The notes: a model not told the origin generated them from the letters alone. A DNA stretch of 64,000 bases from Arthrobacter jiangjiafuii (GCF_018622995.1 NZ_CP076022.1:2852001-2916000); one strand, 5' to 3'. Shown: positions 39,882 to 53,492, counted from the first letter of the stretch. A program made the numbers and translations.

Positions 39882-40632
39882 AGCCCGGTGGCAGTATGCC
39901 CAGGCCTCGGGAGATGCCGCGCGCCGCCGTCATGAGGGCCGGCACGGTGGCGGAAATGTTCTCCTCACCGGTGGGTACCACCACGCCGATGGCTGCCAGC
40001 GCCATCCCCGAAGCGTTGAAGACAGGGACCGCGATGCCGGTGGTGTCAGCGACGACGATGCCCGGCAGGCTCGCCGCTCCGTACTGGCGCATCACGGCCC
40101 ATTGCCGGCGCAGCTCCTCGGGCGGCGGGGCGGAACCCTGGCCGGAGGCCCGGGCCAGGTAGGCCTCCTGCACGTGGCGCGGGGAATGCGCCATCATCAC
40201 CATCCCGGAGGACGAGACGTGCAGCGGCAGCCGTCCGGCCACCTTGGCGTGGTTCAACACCGATCCGCGGCTGGAGAGCCGTTCGATGAACAGCACCTCG
40301 TCGTCGCGGAGCACCGAGAGCTGGGTGTGCTGGCGGACCACTGCCTGGATGTCCTCCATGAAGGGCATGGCCACGGCCTTGAGATCTCCGGCCGGCGAGC
40401 TGCGGCTGGCGAGTTCCCAGAGCCGCATCCCCGGCCTGACGTCGCCGCCGGCCTGCTTCTGGAGCAATCCGTGGCGCAGGAGTTCGCTCACCAGGCGGTG
40501 GGCGGTGGAAAGCGGAAGATCGGCGCGCCTGGCCAGGGTGGCCACAGGCAACGAGGGATGGGCGCCGTCGAAGGCGCTGATGATGCGCACGATCCGATCG
40601 GTCACCGAGTCTCCGGAGCGGGAATTGGCCAT
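39868..40632 (-). CDS. IclR-family regulator, probably of pobA
   Basis: The protein has an N-terminal winged-helix domain (LATLARRADLPLSTAHRLVSELL-like, residues about 12-65) and an IclR effector domain to the end; it is distinct from pcaR. I give the ATG at 40632 (MANSRSGDS, 254 residues); a GTG six codons upstream is also possible and neither has a strong ribosome site. It lies 75 bases before pobA on the same strand and after the rpoC terminator, with a four-copy 17 bp repeat just upstream. Effector and targets are inferred from position only. Confidence 0.85.
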   Translation of the reverse strand: MANSRSGDSVTDRIVRIISAFDGAHPSLPVATLARRADLPLSTAHRLVSELLRHGLLQKQAGGDVRPGMRLWELASRSSPAGDLKAVAMPFMEDIQAVVRQHTQLSVLRDDEVLFIERLSSRGSVLNHAKVAGRLPLHVSSSGMVMMAHSPRHVQEAYLARASGQGSAPPPEELRRQWAVMRQYGAASLPGIVVADTTGIAVPVFNASGMALAAIGVVVPTGEENISATVPALMTAARGISRGLGILPPGFPIE

Positions 40633-40655
40633 TCTGAAAGTCTGGCACACCCCCG

Positions 40656-40723
40656 TGCCGGCGCGGTTATTCGGCCGGCGCGATTAAACGGCTGGCGCGG
40701 TTAAACGGCCGGCGCGGTTAAAC
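40656..40723 (-). repeat. Four tandem copies of a 17 bp repeat before the IclR gene
   Basis: Units of the form GGCCGGCGCGGTTAAAC occupy 40656-40672, 40673-40689, 40690-40706 and 40707-40723, with up to four differences, mostly in the first copy. They begin 24 bases upstream of the regulator ATG and run into the rpoC terminator stem. They could be operator copies or slippage debris. Confidence 0.85.
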
Positions 40724-40766
40724 GCAGGAAGGTCCCGCACCAAACGGTGCGGGACCTTCCTGCGTT
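40721..40766 (-). terminator. Terminator of rpoBC
   Basis: A perfect 21 bp stem (AACGCAGGAAGGTCCCGCACC with its complement) and a 4-base loop lie 26 bases past the rpoC stop. The stem's lower end and the adjoining repeat supply a TTTAA tract. It is one of the strongest hairpins in the window and separates rpoBC from the pob/pca block. Confidence 0.88.
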
Positions 40767-40791
40767 GCTCAGGCTGCGAGCTGGAAGCAGG

Positions 40792-44682
<3,891 letters not shown>

Positions 44683-44745
44683 GGGTCCCTGTTCTCTCTT
44701 GTTCTCTAAATCTGAATGTCTCGGGTACGGGAAGGGGCTGCCGGA

Positions 44746-44771
44746 GGCCGGCCCGCGTCAGCGGGCCGGCC
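44746..44771 (-). other. Strong hairpin between rpoB and rpoC
   Basis: GGCCGGCCCGC and its complement form an 11 bp perfect stem with a GTCA loop, seven bases past the rpoB stop. There is no T-tract. It may be an mRNA processing or stabilising element that tunes the beta to beta' ratio. Confidence 0.6.
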
Positions 44772-44778
44772 GGCTCGA

Positions 44779-47700
44779 CTAAACCTCTTCTACGGAGCTG
44801 GGCTCTGCGCGGGACAGATCGATACCCAGTTCTTCCGCGGCCCGGAAGACTTCTTCATCCGAGTCACGCATTTCAATCGTGTTGCCCTCGGTGGAGAGTA
44901 CTTCCACATTCAGGCAGAGCGACTGCATTTCCTTGATGAGCACCTTGAAGGACTCCGGAACGCCGGGCTCCGGGATGTTCTCGCCCTTGACGATGGCTTC
45001 GTAGACCTTCACGCGGCCATGGATGTCATCGGACTTGATCGTGAGCAGTTCCTGCAGCGTGTAGGCAGCGCCGTACGCTTCCAGGGCCCAGACTTCCATT
45101 TCACCGAAGCGCTGGCCACCGAACTGTGCCTTACCACCCAGCGGCTGCTGGGTGATCATGGAGTACGGGCCGGTGGAGCGTGCGTGGATCTTGTCATCGA
45201 CAAGGTGGTGCAGCTTCAGGATGTACATGTAACCCACCGAGATGGGCTCCGGGAACGGCTGGCCGGAGCGGCCGTCGTACATCTTCGCCTTACCCGAGGC
45301 GCCGATCAGGCGGTTGCCGTCACGGGTCACGTTGGTGGAATCGAGCAGGCCGGTGATTTCGTCTTCACTGGCACCGTCGAACACCGGGGTGGCAACCGTG
45401 GTGGGACCGGATTCACGCGGCAGGGACGGCAGGTTCTTGACCCAGTCCGGCTCGCCCTCGATCTTCCAGCCCTGCTTGGCAGCCCAGGCGAGGTGGATTT
45501 CCAGGACCTGGCCGACGTTCATTCGACCCGGAACACCCAGCGGGTTCAGGATGATGTCGACGGGGGTTCCGTCTTCCAGGAACGGCATGTCCTCGATCGG
45601 CAGGATCTTGGAGATGACGCCCTTGTTGCCGTGACGGCCGGCCAGCTTGTCGCCGTCGGTGATCTTGCGCTTGTGCGCAACGTAGACGCGCACCAGCTGG
45701 TTCACGCCCGGGGGCAGCTCGTCGTCGTTGTCACGGTCGAAGATGCGGACACCGATAACCGTGCCGGACTCGCCGTGGGGCACCTTCAGGGAAGTGTCGC
45801 GGACTTCGCGGCTCTTCTCGCCGAAGATGGCGCGCAGCAGGCGCTCTTCCGGAGTCAGTTCCGTTTCACCCTTGGGGGTGACGCGGCCAACCAGGATGTC
45901 GCCGGCTTCTACCTCGGCACCAATGTGGATGATGCCGCGCTCGTCCAGCTGGGAGAGCACTTCCTCCGACACGTTGGGGATGTCACGGGTGATTTCCTCG
46001 GCACCAAGCTTGGTGTCGCGGGCATCGACTTCGTGCTCCTCGATGTGGATGGAGGTCAGGACGTCGTCCGAGACCATGCGCTGCGAGAGGATGATGGCAT
46101 CTTCGTAGTTGTGGCCTTCCCATGACATGAATGCCACGAGCAGGTTCTTACCCAGAGCCAGTTCACCCTGGTCCGTGGAGGGACCGTCGGCGATGATGCT
46201 GTTGACCTCGACGCGTGCGCCTTCGTCGACCAGCACCCGCTGGTTGTACGCGTTGCCCTGGTTGGAGCGCGCGAACTTCATGATCGGGTAGCTGGTGTCG
46301 GTGCCGTCGTCGTTCATGACGGTGACCATTTCAGCGGAGACCTCGGTGACAACACCGGGCTTGACCGCGGTAACGGAGTCACCGGCGTCGACTGCGGCGT
46401 ACTTCTCCATGCCGGTACCCACAACGGGGCGCTCGGAACGGAGCAGCGGCACGGCCTGGCGCTGCATGTTCGCACCCATGAGGGCGCGGTTGGCGTCATC
46501 GTGCTCCAGGAACGGAATCAGGGCGGTAGCCACCGACACCATCTGGCGCGGGGAGACGTCCATGTATTCCACACCGTTGGGCTCGACGAGCACCGGCTCG
46601 CCGGAACCGCCGCGGGCACGGACGAGGACCAGGTCCTCGGCAAAGTGCTGGTCTTCGCGCAGCGGAGCGTTTGCCTGGGCAATGGTGCGCTCAACTTCGT
46701 CATCAGCGGTCAGGTAATCAACCTGGTCGGTGACGACGCCGTCGATGACCTTGCGGTACGGGGTTTCGATGAAACCGAACGCGTTGATCCGGGCGTAGGA
46801 GGCCAGCGAACCGATCAGGCCGATGTTCGGGCCTTCAGGGGTTTCGATGGGGCACATGCGGCCGTAGTGCGAGGGGTGGACGTCTCGGACTTCCATGCCT
46901 GCACGGTCACGGGACAGACCACCCGGGCCCAGCGCGGACAGGCGGCGCTTGTGCGTCAGTCCGGCGAGCGGGTTGTTCTGGTCCATGAACTGCGAGAGCT
47001 GGGAAGTTCCGAAGAACTCCTTGATCGCTGCCACGACGGGGCGGATGTTGATCAGCGTCTGCGGCGTGATGGCCTCGACGTCCTGCGTCGTCATGCGCTC
47101 ACGGACAACGCGCTCCATGCGGGACAGGCCCGTACGGATCTGGTTCTCGATGAGCTCGCCGACGGCGCGGATGCGGCGGTTGCCGAAGTGGTCGATGTCA
47201 TCGACCTCGACGCGGATGTCCACGTCGTCGCCGTTGCGCTTGCCCGGTACGGTCTTCTCGCCGGCGTGCAGCGCAACCAGGAACTTGATCATGGCAACGA
47301 TGTCGTCGTTGTTCAGGACCGAAGCGTCGGAATCCGTCAGCGGCTTGTCGATGCCCAGCTTGCGGTTGATCTTGTAACGGCCAACCTTCGCCAGGTCGTA
47401 GCGCTTGGGGTTGAAGTACAGGTTGTCCAGCAGGGTCTGGGCAGCCTCAACCGTGGGCGGCTCGCCCGGACGGAGCTTGCGGTAGATGTCCAGCAGGGCA
47501 TCCTCGCGGGTTTCCGTCGGGTCCTTCTCCAGGGTGGCGCGGATGGAGTCGTACTCACCGAAGGTCTCCAGGATCTGGCCTTCGGTCCAGCCCAGTGCCT
47601 TCAGCAGCACGGTGACCGACTGCTTGCGCTTGCGGTCCAGGCGGACGCCCACCTGGTCGCGCTTGTCGATCTCCAGTTCGAACCATGCACCGCGGGAAGG

Positions 47701-48279
47701 AATGATCTTCGCGGTGTAGATGTCCTTGTCACTGGTCTTGTCGGCGGTGCGCTCGAAGTAGGCGCCCGGCGAACGGACCAGCTGGGAAACAACAACACGC
47801 TCGGTGCCGTTGATGACGAACGTTCCCTTGTCAGTCATGAGGGGGAAGTCGCCCATGAACACGGTCTGCTGCTTGATTTCGCCCGTGTTGTTGTTCATGA
47901 ATTCGGCTTTAACGTACAACGGGGCCGAGTACGTGGCGTCCCGGTCCTTGCACTCAGCCATGGTGTACTTCGGGTCGGCAAATTCCGGCTCGGAGAAGCT
48001 CAGGGACATGGTGCCCTGGAAGTCCTCGATCGGGGAGATTTCCTCGAAGATGTCGGCCAGGCCGGAAGTGGCGGCAATGCCCTGTTCCCCGGTCTGCTTG
48101 GCCTTTTCTACGCGCGCCTTCCAGCGCTCGTTACCGACCAGCCAGTCAAAGCTGTCGGTCTGCAGGGCAAGAAGATTGGGAACATCAAGCGGTTCGTGAA
48201 TCTTTGCGAATGAAATCCGGGGAGCGATGTTCTCCGGGATGTTAGCGGTTGCATTATTAGAGGTGCTCGAGGCGACCAA
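44779..48279 (-). CDS. rpoB: DNA-directed RNA polymerase beta subunit
   Basis: Beta forms one pincer of RNA polymerase and the rifampicin pocket. I place the start at the TTG at 48279 (then VASSTSNN), because GGAAGGA lies just upstream and the GTG five codons earlier is inside that site. The rifampicin region reads [31 protein letters not shown]; the residues most often changed in resistance (D, H, S) are wild type. The 1,166 residues are complete. Confidence 0.97.
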   Translation of the reverse strand: MVASSTSNNATANIPENIAPRISFAKIHEPLDVPNLLALQTDSFDWLVGNERWKARVEKAKQTGEQGIAATSGLADIFEEISPIEDFQGTMSLSFSEPEFADPKYTMAECKDRDATYSAPLYVKAEFMNNNTGEIKQQTVFMGDFPLMTDKGTFVINGTERVVVSQLVRSPGAYFERTADKTSDKDIYTAKIIPSRGAWFELEIDKRDQVGVRLDRKRKQSVTVLLKALGWTEGQILETFGEYDSIRATLEKDPTETREDALLDIYRKLRPGEPPTVEAAQTLLDNLYFNPKRYDLAKVGRYKINRKLGIDKPLTDSDASVLNNDDIVAMIKFLVALHAGEKTVPGKRNGDDVDIRVEVDDIDHFGNRRIRAVGELIENQIRTGLSRMERVVRERMTTQDVEAITPQTLINIRPVVAAIKEFFGTSQLSQFMDQNNPLAGLTHKRRLSALGPGGLSRDRAGMEVRDVHPSHYGRMCPIETPEGPNIGLIGSLASYARINAFGFIETPYRKVIDGVVTDQVDYLTADDEVERTIAQANAPLREDQHFAEDLVLVRARGGSGEPVLVEPNGVEYMDVSPRQMVSVATALIPFLEHDDANRALMGANMQRQAVPLLRSERPVVGTGMEKYAAVDAGDSVTAVKPGVVTEVSAEMVTVMNDDGTDTSYPIMKFARSNQGNAYNQRVLVDEGARVEVNSIIADGPSTDQGELALGKNLLVAFMSWEGHNYEDAIILSQRMVSDDVLTSIHIEEHEVDARDTKLGAEEITRDIPNVSEEVLSQLDERGIIHIGAEVEAGDILVGRVTPKGETELTPEERLLRAIFGEKSREVRDTSLKVPHGESGTVIGVRIFDRDNDDELPPGVNQLVRVYVAHKRKITDGDKLAGRHGNKGVISKILPIEDMPFLEDGTPVDIILNPLGVPGRMNVGQVLEIHLAWAAKQGWKIEGEPDWVKNLPSLPRESGPTTVATPVFDGASEDEITGLLDSTNVTRDGNRLIGASGKAKMYDGRSGQPFPEPISVGYMYILKLHHLVDDKIHARSTGPYSMITQQPLGGKAQFGGQRFGEMEVWALEAYGAAYTLQELLTIKSDDIHGRVKVYEAIVKGENIPEPGVPESFKVLIKEMQSLCLNVEVLSTEGNTIEMRDSDEEVFRAAEELGIDLSRAEPSSVEEV

Positions 48280-48805
48280 GAGGGATCCTTCCACAGACCT
48301 TCAGGCGTGTTTCGCGCCTCCATCTCTGCACAGAACGGACCTGGTCCGCGTGCGTCCTTGCATCCTGCCGGGCGCGCGAAACGCTGCCTGGCACAGGACA
48401 AAGCCCACCGCTATATGAAGGCTGAAGGTTAAGAGAGGGAAGCAAATATCAACTATAGGGCATTATGGGCAGACAAGTCTACCCGGTCCGTCAACCCTGA
48501 TCCGCTCAACCCCTCGGAACAGGCCTGGAATGATTCTCCAGACCGCCGCATCTTGGGGGAGCTACAGGCAACACCGGCGCACCGCTGACGCATCGGATAC
48601 AGATACCTTACCGCACGATCCCCGGAATGTCCGTGCCGGGCCTCACGGCGCAGGCGGAGCTGTGACGCGGCTCTCCCCCGCCCCGTATCCTTGGCGTAGC
48701 CTAGTTTCAACGTCCGTCCATGCCGGCGGCCCTTCGCAGCCTGGCCCAAGTCCCCGTGCACGCGTTTTTGCAGTCAGTTTCAACGACGAAAGTGAATGAT
48801 CCGCC
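48280..48805. other. Divergent control region between rpoB and the thiolase gene
   Basis: These 526 bp hold no credible gene and must carry the rpoBC promoter and the start of the plus-strand thiolase. On the minus strand TATAGT (48452-48457) and CATAAT (48462-48467) lie 175-190 bases before rpoB, and TTGACG lies at 48489-48494, but no pair has 16-19 base spacing. I see no plus-strand promoter I would defend. Confidence 0.4.
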
Positions 48806-50038
48806 ATGAGCAACCCCGCAGTCCAAGAGACCCCGGCAGCGACCGATGTGGTCATCGTTGGAGGCGCCCGCACACCGCAGGGCCGCTTGAACGGCCAGCT
48901 GGCCTCCTTCGCCGCCGTTGAACTCGGAGGGTTTGCCATTGCCGGCGCCCTGGGCGCTTCCGGCGTACCCGCGGCCGATGTCGACGCCGTCATCATGGGA
49001 CACGTGGTGCAGGCCGGGTGCGGGCAGAATCCCGCGCGGCAGGCGTCCATCAACGCCGGAATCGGCTGGGACGTTCCCACCGTGACCGTCAACAAGGTCT
49101 GCCTCTCCGGACTGGCGGCAGTGATCGACGCCGCCCGCCTGATCCGCGGCGGGGAGGCCACCGTGGTGGTCGCCGGCGGCCAGGAGTCAATGACACAGGG
49201 ACCGCACCTGCTGCCGGGCTCCAGGCAGGGCTGGAACTACGGAAACATCACCACACTGGATTCCGTGGCCCACGATGGACTCACCGATGCCTTCGACAAG
49301 GAGTCGATGGGCATCTCCACGGAGCGCGGAAACACCAAGCTGGCCATCAAGCGGCTGGAGCAGGATGAGGTGGCAGCTGCCTCCCACCGGCGCGCTGCCG
49401 CAGCCATGGAGTCCGGAGTCTTCGACGCTGAGATTGTTCCGGTCACCGTTCCGCAGCGCCGGGGCGAGCCCCTGGTGCTCACCGCCGATGAAGGCGTGCG
49501 CCCCAACACCACGGCGGAAACCCTGGGCGGGCTGCGTCCGGCGTTCGACCCGCAGGGAACCATCACGGCGGGCAATTCCTCGCCGCTGTCCGACGGCGCC
49601 GCCGCCCTGATCCTCACGACCCGCGCCTACGCCAACGAGAACGCCCTGGAGATCCTCGCCGTCGTCGGCTCCCCCGGGCAGGTGGCCGGTCCGGACAACA
49701 CACTGCACTCCCAGCCCGCCAACGCCGTGTTCGCCGCTCTGGGCCGGGCCGGCTGGACCACCTCGGACCTGGACTTCATCGAGATCAACGAGGCCTTCGG
49801 CGCCGTCGCCGTCCAGTCACTGAACGAACTGGGCATGGACCTGGACCAGTGCAACCTTTATGGCGGTGCCATTGCCCTGGGACATCCGATCGGAGCCTCC
49901 GGGGCCCGCCTGGCGCTGACGGCGGCGCTGGAACTGCAGCGGCGCGGCTCGGGCCGGGCAGCGGTGGCGCTCTGCGGCGGCGGCGGACAGGGCGAGGCCC
50001 TCCTGCTCTACCGCGAAAAACCCCAGGCCGCGGGGTAG
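48806..50038 (+). CDS. Acetyl-CoA C-acetyltransferase (thiolase)
   Basis: The enzyme condenses or cleaves acetoacetyl-CoA. The 410 residues show the nucleophile C99 in VNKVCLSGL, NEAFG, GGAIALGHPIGASGARL and the second cysteine in ALCGGGGQG. It differs clearly from PcaF in this window. It is monocistronic, divergent from rpoB and closed by a bidirectional terminator, so no pathway partner is visible. Confidence 0.92.
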   Translation: MSNPAVQETPAATDVVIVGGARTPQGRLNGQLASFAAVELGGFAIAGALGASGVPAADVDAVIMGHVVQAGCGQNPARQASINAGIGWDVPTVTVNKVCLSGLAAVIDAARLIRGGEATVVVAGGQESMTQGPHLLPGSRQGWNYGNITTLDSVAHDGLTDAFDKESMGISTERGNTKLAIKRLEQDEVAAASHRRAAAAMESGVFDAEIVPVTVPQRRGEPLVLTADEGVRPNTTAETLGGLRPAFDPQGTITAGNSSPLSDGAAALILTTRAYANENALEILAVVGSPGQVAGPDNTLHSQPANAVFAALGRAGWTTSDLDFIEINEAFGAVAVQSLNELGMDLDQCNLYGGAIALGHPIGASGARLALTAALELQRRGSGRAAVALCGGGGQGEALLLYREKPQAAG

Positions 50039-50066
50039 CCCAGCCTGCGGGCGGTCGCCCAAGACG

Positions 50067-50102
50067 CAGAAAGACCCCGTCCCAAGGGACGGGGTCTTTC
50101 TG
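50067..50102. terminator. Bidirectional terminator between the thiolase gene and rplL
   Basis: A perfect 17 bp stem (CAGAAAGACCCCGTCCC with its complement) and a 2-base loop lie between convergent genes. CTTTCTGT on the plus strand and CTTTCTGC on the minus strand form weak T-rich ends for both transcripts. Confidence 0.85.
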
Positions 50103-50135
50103 TATCCGCGGCAAAAGCCGCGAAGGGAAAATCTA

Positions 50136-50510
50136 CTACTTGACGGTAACCGTGGCGCCGGCAGCCTCGAGGGCTTCCTTTGCCTTCTCTGCGGCTTCCT
50201 TCGTAGCGCCTTCCAGGACAGCCTTCGGGGCGCTGTCTACAACGTCCTTGGCTTCCTTCAGGCCCAGGGAAGTCAGGGCACGAACTTCCTTGATGACGGC
50301 AATCTTCTTGTCGCCGGCTGCTTCGAGGATGACGTCGAATTCAGTCTGCTCGTCTTCGGCTTCTGCAGCGCCACCGGCGGGACCGGCAACTGCAACAGCA
50401 GCAGCGGTAACGTCGAAGGTCTCTTCGAAGAGCTTGACGAAATCAGACAGCTCGATGATGGACAGTTCCTTGAAGGCTGCAATGAGCTCTTCGTTGGTCA
50501 GCTTCGCCAT
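50136..50510 (-). CDS. rplL: 50S ribosomal protein L7/L12
   Basis: L7/L12 forms the stalk that recruits translational GTPases. The 124 residues have the N-terminal dimer helix ([15 protein letters not shown]), an Ala/Gly hinge near 40-52, and the C-terminal domain with [23 protein letters not shown]. It lies 78 bases after rplJ. Confidence 0.97.
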   Translation of the reverse strand: MAKLTNEELIAAFKELSIIELSDFVKLFEETFDVTAAAVAVAGPAGGAAEAEDEQTEFDVILEAAGDKKIAVIKEVRALTSLGLKEAKDVVDSAPKAVLEGATKEAAEKAKEALEAAGATVTVK

Positions 50511-50588
50511 GGTGTGGCGTCCTTCCTATAAGTGGTGCGCGGGCACCAAAGTGGTGCATCGGCACCGGAGTGTGGATTGGAAGAGCGA

Positions 50589-51152
50589 TTACTCTTCGGT
50601 GGCTGCTTCTGCGGCCGGAGCTTCTTCTGCGGCGGCCGGAGCCTCTTCCGCAGCGGGAGCAGATTCAGTGCCCTCGTCGAGCTTCAGGCGCAGTGCATCT
50701 ACCGAGCGGACCAGCATGGACATCGGTGCCTTGAGTGCACCGGCGACGCGTGCGAGCTGGAACTCACGGGATTCAAGAGCAGCCAGAGCGACAACACCGG
50801 CGGCGTCGAGGTTGTTGCCCTCGAAAACACCGGTCTTGATGATGAGCTGCGGGTTGGTCTTGGCAAAATCCGTCAGGCTCTTTGCAGCTGCAACTGCGTC
50901 ACCCTTGATGAAGGCGATTGCAGTGGGTCCGGCAAGCTGGCCGTCGAACGCGTCGATGCCGGCTTCCTTGGCTGCAATGCCAGTCAGGGTGTTCTTGACG
51001 ACCGAGTACTTAGTGTCCTGGCCGAGCGAACGACGCAGCTCCTTGAGCTGTGCAACGGTGAGCCCGCGGTATTCGGTTAGGACGGCAGCAGTTGAATCCT
51101 TGAAATCGGTGACGATTTCTTCAACTGCCGATACCTTTGTTGGGGTAGCCAT
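50589..51152 (-). CDS. rplJ: 50S ribosomal protein L10
   Basis: L10 anchors the L7/L12 stalk and in many bacteria represses its own operon by binding the leader. The core AVLTEYRGLTVAQLKELRRSL lies near residue 20 and the C-terminal helix that binds L7/L12 dimers follows. The last 20 residues are an Ala/Glu-rich tail. A structured leader with an attenuator precedes it. Confidence 0.97.
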   Translation of the reverse strand: MATPTKVSAVEEIVTDFKDSTAAVLTEYRGLTVAQLKELRRSLGQDTKYSVVKNTLTGIAAKEAGIDAFDGQLAGPTAIAFIKGDAVAAAKSLTDFAKTNPQLIIKTGVFEGNNLDAAGVVALAALESREFQLARVAGALKAPMSMLVRSVDALRLKLDEGTESAPAAEEAPAAAEEAPAAEAATEE

Positions 51153-51390
51153 CTAACCCTCCTTCCGGGGAATAGTGCCGGTGGATCGGGTCCCGAACAT
51201 AAAAAACGCCCCGGGCAGATGCACGGGGCTGAGCAGCTGGAACGCTAAGTTCCGCATGCTGAGTTCGTTCACCTGCGCAGGCCGCCCTGTGAAGGGACTT
51301 TCGGATGTCCGATCAACCGGAGTCCACCCGTTAGCCTGGAGATCCAGGATGCGGGTGGGATTGAAAGCACATCGACCGACGGTCTTTGGT
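51153..51390 (-). promoter_or_regulatory. rplJ: L10-type leader with intrinsic attenuator
   Basis: The roughly 240 nt leader contains an attenuator hairpin, GCCCCG paired with CGGGGC around a 10-base loop (51208-51229), followed after one G by a run of six T on the transcript (51201-51206). Upstream lie further pairing stretches (for example CCTGGATCTCCAGG), as expected for the L10-binding fold. L10 binding would release or form the terminator. The position directly before rplJ supports the L10 leader family. Confidence 0.75.
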
Positions 51391-51396
51391 ATGTCC

Positions 51397-51425
51397 AGAG
51401 TACGGGAGATTCCCCGCCGGGCCAA
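51397..51425 (-). promoter_or_regulatory. rplJ: Promoter candidate for rplJ-rplL
   Basis: Minus-strand TTGGCC (51420-51425) and TACTCT (51397-51402) are exactly 17 bases apart, just beyond the GNAT stop at 51433. Transcription from about 51390 would include the whole attenuated leader. Confidence 0.55.
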
Positions 51426-51432
51426 ATCCCCG

Positions 51433-52533
51433 TCAGACGGCCGGCAGCAGCTTCTGCCACTCCCCCGACCAGCCCACGGGCAGAAAGCCCAGCCGGTCAT
51501 TGATCGAGAGCATGTAGCCGTTTTCCGCCGCGTTCCAGGTCCACACCCGGGCCGCCTCGGGCAGCTCCTGATGCAGCCGCACAAGATTCGCAGCCTTCAG
51601 CAACATTCCCAGCCTGTTGCCTCGGTGCTCCCGGAGCACGAGGGTGTCATCCTGAAAGGCGACAGCCGGATTGGCGTTGAACACCATCAGCACGGTGTGG
51701 CCCACCAGCTGCCCGCTGGAAAGGTGCCGCACCACGCTGACCAGCACCTCGGCGTCCATCTCGAGCGCCTTCCGCTCGGTTTCCCGGACCCGCGCCGCGT
51801 CCCACTGTTCCTCTTCCAGATCCAGGCCGGCCAGTGGGGCGTCGGTGCTCATCTTCTTCCGCAGCTGGGCGTACGCATCCACAAGGTCTTCCGGGCAGGG
51901 GCCGCGCCAGAACTCCAGACCGTAGCCGGCTCCGGCAGCTGCAACCGCCGCATCGAGTGTTTCCTGCCCGACGGCGGCATCGGCCAGTTCCAGCAGGCTG
52001 ATGCGCTCCACCTGTTCCAGGCCGAAGCCCCGGGCCTGGGCGAAGGCGGCAGCCGCATCCGAGGGGATGGCCCCGGTTCCGCTTTTCGGCCTGACGGCAG
52101 CGCCGGCGGCGGTTCCCTCCGGAGCGGGATGGTCAGTCTCCCCCAGGATGGTCCTGCGCCCGTCGGCTGCCGCCGCCTGCTCGGCGGCGGCATAGAGCCG
52201 CGAACCCAGCCCCATCCGCCGGGCCTGCGGTGCCACTACGACGTTCACCAGCGCCGAATGGGTGTTGTCGGTCAGCGGAAGGCTCAGGGTAGCCAGCCCC
52301 AGGATCTCGTCCCCTGACCGTGCCGCGAACAGCAGCCGCCGCCGGACCGGGGTGGTGCGGAAGCCCGCCAGCTGAGTCTGAGGCGTGTCGTGGAAATCGG
52401 TGTTTCCCCACAGCTCCAGCATGTGCTCGTTGAGCAGCCGGCCGGCGGCAATGAAGTCGGCCGCGGCGGGATCCCGGGAATCCAGGGTGGCAGGGATGGC
52501 CAGCTGGGCGATAACGGCGGCGGGGTGAGTCAT
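51433..52533 (-). CDS. Two-domain GNAT-family acetyltransferase
   Basis: GNAT enzymes move the acetyl group of acetyl-CoA to an amine. The 366-residue protein has two GNAT-like halves: residues about 40-190 contain LVNVVVAPQARRMGLGSRLY, the CoA-binding Q/RxxGxG/A motif, and residues about 205-366 contain LREHRGNRLGMLLKAANL and a closing WNAAENGYMLSINDRLGF. The substrate is unknown. It lies between rplA and rplJ, bounded by the rplA terminator and the rplJ promoter, so it is probably a separate unit. It does not match mycothiol synthase closely. Confidence 0.8.
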   Translation of the reverse strand: MTHPAAVIAQLAIPATLDSRDPAAADFIAAGRLLNEHMLELWGNTDFHDTPQTQLAGFRTTPVRRRLLFAARSGDEILGLATLSLPLTDNTHSALVNVVVAPQARRMGLGSRLYAAAEQAAAADGRRTILGETDHPAPEGTAAGAAVRPKSGTGAIPSDAAAAFAQARGFGLEQVERISLLELADAAVGQETLDAAVAAAGAGYGLEFWRGPCPEDLVDAYAQLRKKMSTDAPLAGLDLEEEQWDAARVRETERKALEMDAEVLVSVVRHLSSGQLVGHTVLMVFNANPAVAFQDDTLVLREHRGNRLGMLLKAANLVRLHQELPEAARVWTWNAAENGYMLSINDRLGFLPVGWSGEWQKLLPAV

Positions 52534-52569
52534 AGCTCACATACTGCCCTGCCGGCCGGTAGACAGCAA

Positions 52570-52603
52570 AAAGGCGGCCGCAGCAAATGCTGCGGCCGCC
52601 TTT
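52570..52603 (-). terminator. Terminator after rplA
   Basis: A perfect 16 bp stem (AAAGGCGGCCGCAGCA with its complement) with a 2-base loop is followed on the minus strand by TTTTTGC, counting the arm end. It lies 38 bases past rplA. A second GGGACGGC/GCCGTCCC hairpin (52613-52630) sits between it and rplA. Confidence 0.88.
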
Positions 52604-52641
52604 CGCGGATCCGGGACGGCAAGCCGTCCCTTCAAGCCAAA

Positions 52642-53349
52642 TTATGCGTCGGCAATAACCTTGGTCACGCTCGGGTCCACGGAGATGCCCGGGCCGAAGG
52701 TGGTGGAGACAGTTGCCTTCTGGATGTAGCGGCCCTTGGAAGCGGACGGCTTCAGGCGCAGGACCTCATCGAGTGCTGCGGCGTAGTTCTCGGCCAGCTT
52801 CTGCTGGTCGAAGGAAACCTTGCCGATGATGAAGTGCAGGTTGGAGTGCTTGTCGACGCGGAAGTCGATCTTGCCGCCCTTGATGTCGGTGACAGCCTTG
52901 GCGACGTTCGGGGTAACCGTACCGGTCTTCGGGTTCGGCATAAGGTTACGCGGGCCCAGGACACGGCCCAGGCGGCCGACCTTGCCCATCATGTCCGGGG
53001 TGGCAACCGCGGCGTCGAAGTCGGTCCAGCCGGCTGCAACCTTTTCGATCATGTCGTCAGAACCAACGAAGTCAGCGCCGGCTGCAATAGCCTGCTCTGC
53101 CTTCTCGCCCGTTGCGAAAACGAGGACGCGGGCGGTCTTACCCGTACCGTGGGGCAGGTTGACCGTGCCGCGGACCATCTGATCGGCCTTGCGGGGATCG
53201 ACGCCCAGGCGGAATGCAACCTCAACGGTGGCATCGAACTTGGACGGATTGGATTCCTTCGCCAGCTCTACAGCCTCGATCGGTGCGTACAGCTTGTTCG
53301 CATCGATCTTGGCTACAGCTGCTTCATATGCTTTGCTGCGCTTTGCCAT
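52642..53349 (-). CDS. rplA: 50S ribosomal protein L1
   Basis: L1 forms the mobile E-site stalk. The 235 residues include [34 protein letters not shown] and the signature [18 protein letters not shown]. It follows rplK by 143 bases. In E. coli L1 represses this operon at the rplK leader; the folded spacer before rplK is compatible with that. Confidence 0.97.
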   Translation of the reverse strand: MAKRSKAYEAAVAKIDANKLYAPIEAVELAKESNPSKFDATVEVAFRLGVDPRKADQMVRGTVNLPHGTGKTARVLVFATGEKAEQAIAAGADFVGSDDMIEKVAAGWTDFDAAVATPDMMGKVGRLGRVLGPRNLMPNPKTGTVTPNVAKAVTDIKGGKIDFRVDKHSNLHFIIGKVSFDQQKLAENYAAALDEVLRLKPSASKGRYIQKATVSTTFGPGISVDPSVTKVIADA

Positions 53350-53492
53350 CTGCTTTTTCTCCTTGTGCAGTTGTGGTCTGTCGGACCGCGCTCGGCCCTG
53401 CCACTCGCCGTCGTACCCTGTGGCACGACCGGCTTTTTATGAATGTAAAGGTGTGTGCGGCGGGCGGACCCGCCTCACGGGGTGAGGCTGAA

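Noticed and set aside
30992-40650. Recent genomic island
   Set aside because: No integrase, insertion sequence, flanking repeat or tRNA border is visible, and codon use looks like the neighbours.
40656-40723. CRISPR-like array
   Set aside because: The 17 bp units are directly adjacent without spacers, and no cas genes are present in the window.
48452-48494. rpoB promoter from TATAGT or CATAAT with TTGACG
   Set aside because: Spacings are 21 bases or more, or the -35 partner is poor; listed only as possible elements.
51433-52533. Mycothiol synthase (mshD)
   Set aside because: It shares the tandem GNAT plan, but the motifs and length do not follow MshD closely, so I left the substrate open.
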